Assembly: GCA_032622095.1 (NCBI GenBank)
Contig: CP136068.1
Location: 150,425,365 to 150,489,364, forward strand
Direction: 5' to 3'
From: Siphonodentalium dalli
Lineage: Eukaryota > Mollusca > Scaphopoda > Gadilida > Siphonodentaliidae
DNA: 64,000 bases
Positions 58,004 to 64,000 of this stretch are shown here, one piece after another. The position numbers and the translations under genes were made by a program. How positions within the stretch are numbered: position 1 is the stretch's first letter; every line of letters begins with the position of its first letter. A model generated the notes under the pieces. The model saw only the letters and a list, made by a program, of their open reading frames with translations. It did no database searches and was not told the origin of the DNA.

Positions 58004-58530
58004 ATACATGACCCAAACCTCGATGAAACATATTTAATCAACAAATGGGACGGTAAACTAACATCGGCTTATATAAGGACGTTGACGATCCACGTAGCAA
58101 TGCGTTGTTTGCCCGCGTAAAGAAATAGTCCAAGATAAATAATGACTCTTTGACGTATTTAATGAAATAAATTTCCATACTCTTCATCCATAACAGTCTT
58201 TTGGAAAACTATTGGAAGCCATAGTATTTTGAGACGTAGAGCACGGAATGTAAACAGGCGACAAACCGGAAGTCAAATGTCATCTGGCACTACTTCCTGT
58301 TATGCAGCAAACGTTGTCTGTCACAATTTACAGATTGGGTTTATTGAATGAAATAACGGTAGGATCATGTAATAAATAATAAATTGGTATCATCGGAATT
58401 GGGACAAGCGTAATTGACAATACAATTATTGTCTGCATAGTACAGGTCTCCGATATCTATACATACCACGAAGATGACCATGTTCGGTCTGTAATATGTC
58501 AAAAACGAGGTATATTTCCAAAATATATAA
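58004..58530. other. Non-coding stretch
   Basis: No gene recognised. Confidence 0.4.
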
Positions 58531-58532
58531 AA

Positions 58533-59350
58533 CTAGCAGGTGACCCGACTTCGTCCGGGCTTTGACCTCGAATTGACTATTTTGAAGGTCAAGGTCAGGT
58601 CGGGGTAACGATTTAACCCGTCAAAAACACTCCCCGGACAAAAGTATCCCTAGGTATAAAATTTCGTCGAAATCCGTCCGTTTTACCCGATTTGACCGTG
58701 AATTGACCATTTTGAAGGTCAAGGTCAGGTCGGGTTCACGATTTGACCCGTCGAAAACACCCCCCCCCCCGACAAAAGTATCCCAAGGTATCAAATTTCG
58801 TCGAAATCCGTTAATTTTTTAATTTAATTTGAGTTAATTCTGCCCTTTTAATAAAGAGAAATGATGGTACCCGTCCCGTGATGGTACCCGTCCCTAAAAG
58901 AGGTACGTTTGTGGGTACCCGTTTCAAGGTGAAGATCACCTCGGGCGGAAAAACTTAACCGATGAAAATCTCCCCCGTTCCTTGGAACCCCTAAGTACGA
59001 AGACAGACATAAGAATCACACAACGCGCTCATGTCTGGATACAGACACACTCACGTCTGGCCCCAGACATAAGAATCACACTACACGCATACGCTCTTTA
59101 TCAACGACACTGTGGATACGAACGCTCTTTAACTATCAACGCGATTAATTAACTCCACAGTGCCAAGGACGGTCATTTTGGTGACTGGGGGTGGAGACGG
59201 GGTGATCGGAGCTTCTCCAAAAACGGCGGTAAACACTGCCCGTGGAATTTTAACCTTAGATTGGAAGTTTGAGCTCAATCGGTCCAGCAGTTTTCCCGGC
59301 CATAGCTAACAGACATACAGACAAACAGAAGTCCCAAAATATATATTAGA
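58533..59350 (-). mobile_element. Helitron-like element E, complete, minus strand
   Basis: On the minus strand it starts TCTAATATATATTTTGGGAC after host A and ends GTCACCTGCTAG before host T, with the GCCCGGACGAAGTCGGG hairpin region just inside. A ~128-bp duplication is present (GAATTGACCATTTTGAAGGT occurs twice, at about 58570-58690 and 58695-58815). No Rep/helicase ORF. Confidence 0.88.
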
Positions 59351-59670
59351 TATCATGCATGGTTTATCTTTGTTGCCGTCTCCGGTTTTTGCAGATCATA
59401 ATTCCGGCCGCGCTATTGTCCTTGGCAACGATATTTCTCACAGCACAAAAGACATCGCTGATATGGAGTCTGCGCATGCTCAAACAACCAGACGTAGACG
59501 TGGCGACACAGTAAGTACATGTATGATAGGAAAGAAACACGAAACTTCATTCCAAAATTAAATGTACAACATTACGCCGTTATCCCATATCACGGCTTCA
59601 TAAGAATATGTCGATGCTGAGGGAGCTTGACGTTTACGGAATTTACGTCACCAATCTCAACATACATGAG
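59351..59670. other. Non-coding stretch
   Basis: The frame at 59355-59561 has no recognisable domain. Confidence 0.35.
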
Positions 59671-61783
59671 TGCGTTGCTTTGACTGGACACTGGGTCTAG
59701 CTATGCGACTACGTTGCTTCACTATGCACGTCGTAATGGCGACGGACATAGCACAGTGGCATATTAGTAGAGCGGACAAACTCAAAAAGCTCACTAGAAG
59801 TAGGAGTTTAGTCCATCGGCACCACACACGGGCTTGTGATACATCATTTTGAAGGTTATGACATTCCGCATCGGATAGGACCCGGTGTGAAGTATACAAA
59901 TGATGCAAAAGATGATTTTTAGCTGATTAAGTGCCAAAATTCAGCAAAAATCCCTGTTTTTGTAAAATTCGGCAAAATGAGAAATAAAAGTATAGAAACG
60001 CGAACATTTTCCGCTAAAATATTGTAGTCTATATACCTCTAGACATTTACTATGATAGTGGTACGATTTCTCTGATATAAAGAAGATTTTGTTTAGATTT
60101 ATTCATTTTTTTTGCCTCACTTAATGGGCGATAGATCAATATTGTTTTGACCAAGGATATCGTATATAGTCTAGAAAAGTGCGGATATATATATACCGCA
60201 TACGACAATATGCCGAATATGCCATCATATTTAACACGTGATGTGTTATGTAAAATTATTTCAACCCTCACCCCAAAATTCAGCAAAAAGTCACTGTTTT
60301 AGGGAAATTCGGCACAAATGAATACAAAAGCACAGATATTCGGGATATGTTTGTGCTATGATATAGCAGGTTACACACTTATAAATACAAAGTAATGAAA
60401 TGCCATGATTGCGGTGATAGATGTAAAAATTTCTTAAATTTACGTGGAAAATAGACAATAAATCATTCATTTTCAGTTGTTTCGCCCCTCTTAATGGGCG
60501 ATTATTCAGTATTGCATTGAATGGACATACAGTATATAATATAGAAACTTGTGGAAATATATACTGCATATGACTGTATGATAATGATGTCATTCTTTGC
60601 CATAGATGCTATGTGGTGGTAGATTGTGTCACCCCCACCCCAAAATTCAGAAGAAACAAAATCAGTTTTAGAAATGTCGGTATGGCAGAATACAAAAGCA
60701 CAACTCCGATTATTTTGTGCTATTATATTGAAGTCTACCCACTTCGAGATATACATTCTGATAACGTCATGGTATCATTTACAGATGGCAAATTTCGGAG
60801 TTTTCTGATGAAAGTAGACCGAAAATCGTGAAATATAAACTTGTTTGCCCCTCTACATGGGTGATAATGCAATTCCATTTTGAACAATAATCCAGGACAA
60901 ACTTCAAGAGTTGACGAGACACATAACGCATATGAATGTTTTCGGATTGTATCATCTTCTGTCGCATTTGTTTGGTTACGTTATATTGCACCCATCGCCC
61001 CAACAATACAATACATTGCAAGATGAGACAAGCAAGGAATATTCCTATACACATTTATGCATTATACACATACCTTATCAAGCTGAGGCGTTTGATATAT
61101 AGTTACTTGAGTTGAAGAAATTACATCATTGTATATGTTTACTTCGCATAATATAGCTTCACATTTGTATAAGATTATACTTATTGGGAGGTTTAGTTAT
61201 TGTTAATAACCAGGTTCAGCCACAGTACATGTAACTTGTAACGTGTGTTGCCATTACCAACGAAATCATCTGACTCACATGACCATTGCGCTTACATGTA
61301 CACCATCAAACAACCGTTTAGACGTTTTGTGTCAAATGTGCAGCATTGCGAAATATGTATCAGAGGGGCGTCCAATCTTTATATCAATCGACGAACATGT
61401 GCTTAGTTAACTTTTGTTAAATTCTTCAGCAGCGGTGACCACGCCGTTACTTTTCCCAATCAAAACAATATTGATCTATCGCCCATTAAGTGAGGCAAAA
61501 AAAATGAAAAATTGCGCTGGTTTGTCAATTTTTACAATAAATCTAAAAAAATCTTCTTTATATCAGAGAAATCGTACCACTATCATAGTAAATGTCTAGA
61601 GGTATATAGACTACAATATTTTAGCGGAAAATGTTCGCGTTTCTATACTTCTATTTCTCATTTTGCCGAATTTTACAAAAACAGGGATTTTTGCTGAATT
61701 TTGGCACTTAATCAGCTAAAAATCATCTTTTGCATCATTTGTATACTTCACAACGGGTCCTATCCGATGCGGAATGCCATAAC

Positions 61784-62191
61784 ACCGCCGCCAGAATTGT
61801 ACTCCGAAGAAGGAAAGGCTGTAGCGTAACAACCATGCACGCCGACCTTCACTGGCTACCTATCAAAGATCGGATACAATTCAAAATAGCAACATTTGGT
61901 TTCCGTCGGATGTTTGTCTCTGAATCCCTTCCCGAATATATTAACAGTCTGATATATCCATACACTCCCCGGCGAACACTTCGTTCTGGTGAATCGTCCC
62001 TTCTCTGCCCTCAAGGTGCAAATCTTTTGACCGTCGGCGACAGAGCTTTCTATGTAGTCTGTCCCGACATTTGGAACTCTCTACCAAATGAAATGCGACA
62101 ATCTTGCTTGCTAACCGATTTTCGATCTGCTTTAAAAACTCACATATTCCGACGACGCTACCCCGACACAAAGAAAACTAACAAAATCTGA
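61784..62191 (+). pseudogene. CR1/L2-type LINE reverse transcriptase C-terminus (5'-truncated)
   Basis: The reading frame encodes the C-terminal region typical of CR1/L2-group non-LTR retrotransposon polyproteins: LHWLPIKDRIQFK, then GDRAFYVVCPDIWNSLPNEM, then SALKTHIF before the stop. The catalytic palm motifs are upstream and absent, so the copy is dead on arrival, as usual after incomplete reverse transcription. The preceding part of the same open frame (61730-61783) is target DNA, shown by the uninterrupted copy of that target in the opposite arm near 59850. The frame is open to its natural stop, suggesting a fairly recent insertion. Confidence 0.85.
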
Positions 62192-62301
62192 TTATATATA
62201 ATTCCACATATCTATTGATTATTTTCCATGTGCATTTCTTGTGTATTTATATAATGTGTAAAGCGCTTAGGGCCCCTTGCGGGGGATAGGCGCTATATAA
62301 A

Positions 62302-62329
<28 letters not shown>
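61784..62329 (+). mobile_element. 5'-truncated CR1/L2-like LINE insertion
   Basis: Coding tail, then a short 3' UTR with the hairpin-like GCGCTTAGGGCCCCTTGCGG...GCGCTATATAAAT, then an (ATT)n tail. Flanked by ATAAC (61779-61783 and 62330-62334). The empty site is preserved in the opposite arm of the inverted repeat (59840-59860). Confidence 0.88.
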
Positions 62330-62332
<3 letters not shown>

Positions 62333-62701
62333 ACCTTCAAAATGATGTATCACAAGCCCGTGTGTGGTGCCGATGGACTAAACTTTCTGAAATCGGTTCC
62401 GTCCGCTCCACTATATACGGACCACGTCCAGTCTAAGCGTTGGTATGTTAGCATTTCGGTTACAGTTTCGAATCGTTATTTAATTTTAAATTAGTTTGAT
62501 GCTAATTTTCAAATTAAATATCGTTGGTTGCGGGGGATGATAGATGATTTAAAAAAATGCATTGGTTTTATGGCATTGCCAATTCATTTCCCCTTTGAAA
62601 CGAGACTATTTCCACATGTCTTCGAACAACCTGGATGTTGAAACCGAACAATTCGTTTGAAGGGTATTGACATATCTAAATGTGTTGCACTTGTTTCACA
62701 G

Positions 62702-62828
62702 GAATGCTGTTGTTACCACCCTAGCTGTTGTCCCGTGTGTGGTTGGCCTAATTCATATACTATGGTGTGTGTCCTTTATAACAGAATCGAAGGGAACACA
62801 AGTGCCCGACATAAAATGTCTGCTCTCG
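62702..62828 (+). CDS. Candidate host exon encoding a hydrophobic segment
   Basis: A pyrimidine-rich acceptor (CACTTGTTTCACAG) precedes an open 127-base segment that ends at a good donor (TCTCG|GTGAGT). In the open frame (first codon after one base) it reads NAVVTTLAVVPCVVGLIHIL then WCVSFITESKGTQVPDIKCL, a possible transmembrane helix. No family recognised and no partner exon found in the window. It could be chance. Confidence 0.25.
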
Positions 62829-62929
62829 GTGAGTATGGATACAGATAAGTCATCCTACTATAACGATCATGCATCCTAATGATCACCTACATGTAAATAT
62901 TATATGGCTAGGCAAAGCGATGCTGTTAA

Positions 62930-63345
62930 CAAGTATTATTACCACTTTATAGGGCGTTCTCTAGGCCATTGATAATGTTTTTCGGGGCGTTCCAAAATAG
63001 CGTATTGTTACCAAAACAGCGGGCCGCGGGCCGATAACGAGAAGCCTAGTTCAATATCGGCCCGCCGCCCGGAAACTATAGATCTCGTTTATTATCGCCA
63101 GAGTTACGTCCCTTCAATTATTATGGCGTGTTTATTTCAAGAAAATAATGGGAAGATGTATCCGATTTCCTCGACACTATAGTGGTTTTATGATTGGAAT
63201 TCACGCTATATGATTGAATTATTGTATCAAGCGTAAGTATGCATTGATACTTTTAGCTGTCAACCTCTCATTGGTTGTTACTCGTCTCCAATGCTGGGTT
63301 TTCCCCTGTCCTATTTTCGAGACTCCGTCAGTCCGTGTCAGCTGA
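62930..63345 (-). repeat. Interspersed repeat S, copy 2 (inverted)
   Basis: Reverse complement of 44590-45025 over most of its length; divergence is moderate. Confidence 0.8.
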
Positions 63346-63459
63346 CAAGTCAAATGATATCAAACTTAAATGTTCTTGAAAATATTTCTCTCTTAATCTA
63401 CTTCATTATTCCACTAAATCCTCAAATGGGTCAAATGTCCAAAACTGTGGTAATAATAG

Positions 63460-63641
63460 TAATAACATGATTTCATCGGGCATTATGGTTTATTAACGGC
63501 CCTCTGGAATGATTAACAGCCCTCGGGCCTATTAGCGTCCCTCGACTTCGTCTCGGGCCGCTAATAGGCCCTTGGGCTATTTATTAATCATTCCAGCCGG
63601 GCCGTTAATAAACCATAACGCCCTCAAAAATCATGTTATTG
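63460..63641. mobile_element. Long palindrome (~180 bp)
   Basis: AATAACATGATTT...GGGCATTATGGTTTATTAAC and its complement GTTAATAAACCATAACGCCC...AAATCATGTTATT, centred near CCTCGACTTCGTCTCGGG. It has further internal complementarity (CCTCGGGCCTATTAGCG / GCTAATAGGCCCTTGGG). A hairpin MITE is likely. Confidence 0.8.
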
Positions 63642-64000
63642 TTATATTATCTTTTTTATTTGTCAAAGTCAATTGAACCGACTCATGTCCGCCCTAGCCT
63701 GGATTTCTGCACCTATAATATCAAAATATAAAACCTCTTGGAAAATGATATTTCAAGTCAAGGACAAGTGATGCACGGCAATCGGAATACTTTTTCGACC
63801 TATCCTTAGCAACCGTTGCTATGAGGATATATTTCCAGCAACCAGCCTTAACATCTAGTTTCGGTCTATGTTATAACCATATATGCAGACGACACGTGAC
63901 ATAATACTCCAGTTACAAGATTCCGCGTGTTGAAATCACTATTAGTAAACACTCACTTAACAGTCAGTATATACTGTTCCAACAACGAACAATATTCCTA
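63642..64000. other. Non-coding stretch at window end
   Basis: No gene recognised. Confidence 0.4.

Larger units (their letters stand above)
59672..62440. mobile_element. Large inverted repeat with tandemly reiterated loop
   Basis: The left arm (about 59672-60155) matches the right arm (about 61455-62440) in reverse complement, once the LINE at 61784-62329 is discounted. The right arm also lacks about 60 bp present near 59715-59775. The loop contains two further diverged copies of a ~340-bp unit begun by CCCCAAAATTCAGCAAAAA (near 59935, 60272 and 60639) and TTAATGGGCGAT. No coding beyond the LINE. Possibly a foldback-type DNA element; ends not exactly defined. Confidence 0.72.

Overview
This is AT-rich, repeat-dense eukaryotic DNA with no prokaryotic gene organisation and no convincing intact host gene. 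Nearly everything recognisable is mobile DNA or tandem repeat, and most longer open frames are shadows of repeats or palindromes. The 5S-like stretch at 6178-6253 and 6491-6566 looks spiralian, the Helitron-like ends (CTAG with a GCCCGGAC hairpin) resemble families I know from bivalves and other molluscs, and the diverged 'gggccataactcaggt' repeats at 42.4-43.0 kb are also of a type common in molluscs. A lophotrochozoan, probably a mollusc, is my best guess; it is inference, not proof.

Layout. 0-6 kb: a 1.36 kb inverted-repeat DNA element (878-2237), then unannotated AT-rich DNA. 6.1-6.6 kb: a 525-bp LTR-bounded miniature retroelement (TRIM) whose two 212-bp LTRs each carry a 5S rRNA-derived internal-promoter region. 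7.2-8.0 kb: a GC-richer transposon-type ORF with a frameshift at a G12 run. 8.8-11.6 kb: a long-TIR DNA transposon with a decayed CXC-domain gene, itself invaded by a TTAA-flanked double-palindrome MITE. 12.07-17.09 kb: a 5-kb giant inverted-repeat element with a minisatellite core that flips orientation. 17.8-18.2 kb: a 60-bp minisatellite. 20.8-22.1 kb: GGACC-rich clusters. 22.2-27.4 kb: a field of Helitron-like elements, three of them head to tail, plus a recent 580-bp tandem duplication. 27.4-38.4 kb: minisatellites (21, 19 and 66 bp), hairpin elements, a TTTCCAAC repeat family and degraded double-palindrome MITEs.

39.4-41.9 kb (minus strand): a decayed transposon-type C2H2 zinc-finger gene interrupted by a second double-palindrome MITE. 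42-46.5 kb: LINE tails, interspersed repeats and a third MITE nested in another element. 48.6-50.4 kb: a 145-bp tandem duplication and a frameshifted Ty3/Gypsy integrase remnant. 51-58 kb: palindromic MITEs and an iterated ATTGCGCTTAAGCGCAAT array. 58.5-59.35 kb: a complete minus-strand Helitron-like element. 59.7-62.4 kb: a large inverted repeat into one arm of which a 5'-truncated LINE inserted. 62.7 kb: one weak candidate host exon. 63.5 kb: another long palindrome.

The most notable object is the 5S-bearing TRIM at 6087-6611. It has all the LTR-retroelement hallmarks (4-bp TSD, TG...CA LTRs, tRNA-Pro primer site, polypurine tract) but no coding capacity, which parallels the plant Cassandra elements. 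All statements are from reading the sequence by eye; no alignments or database searches were run.
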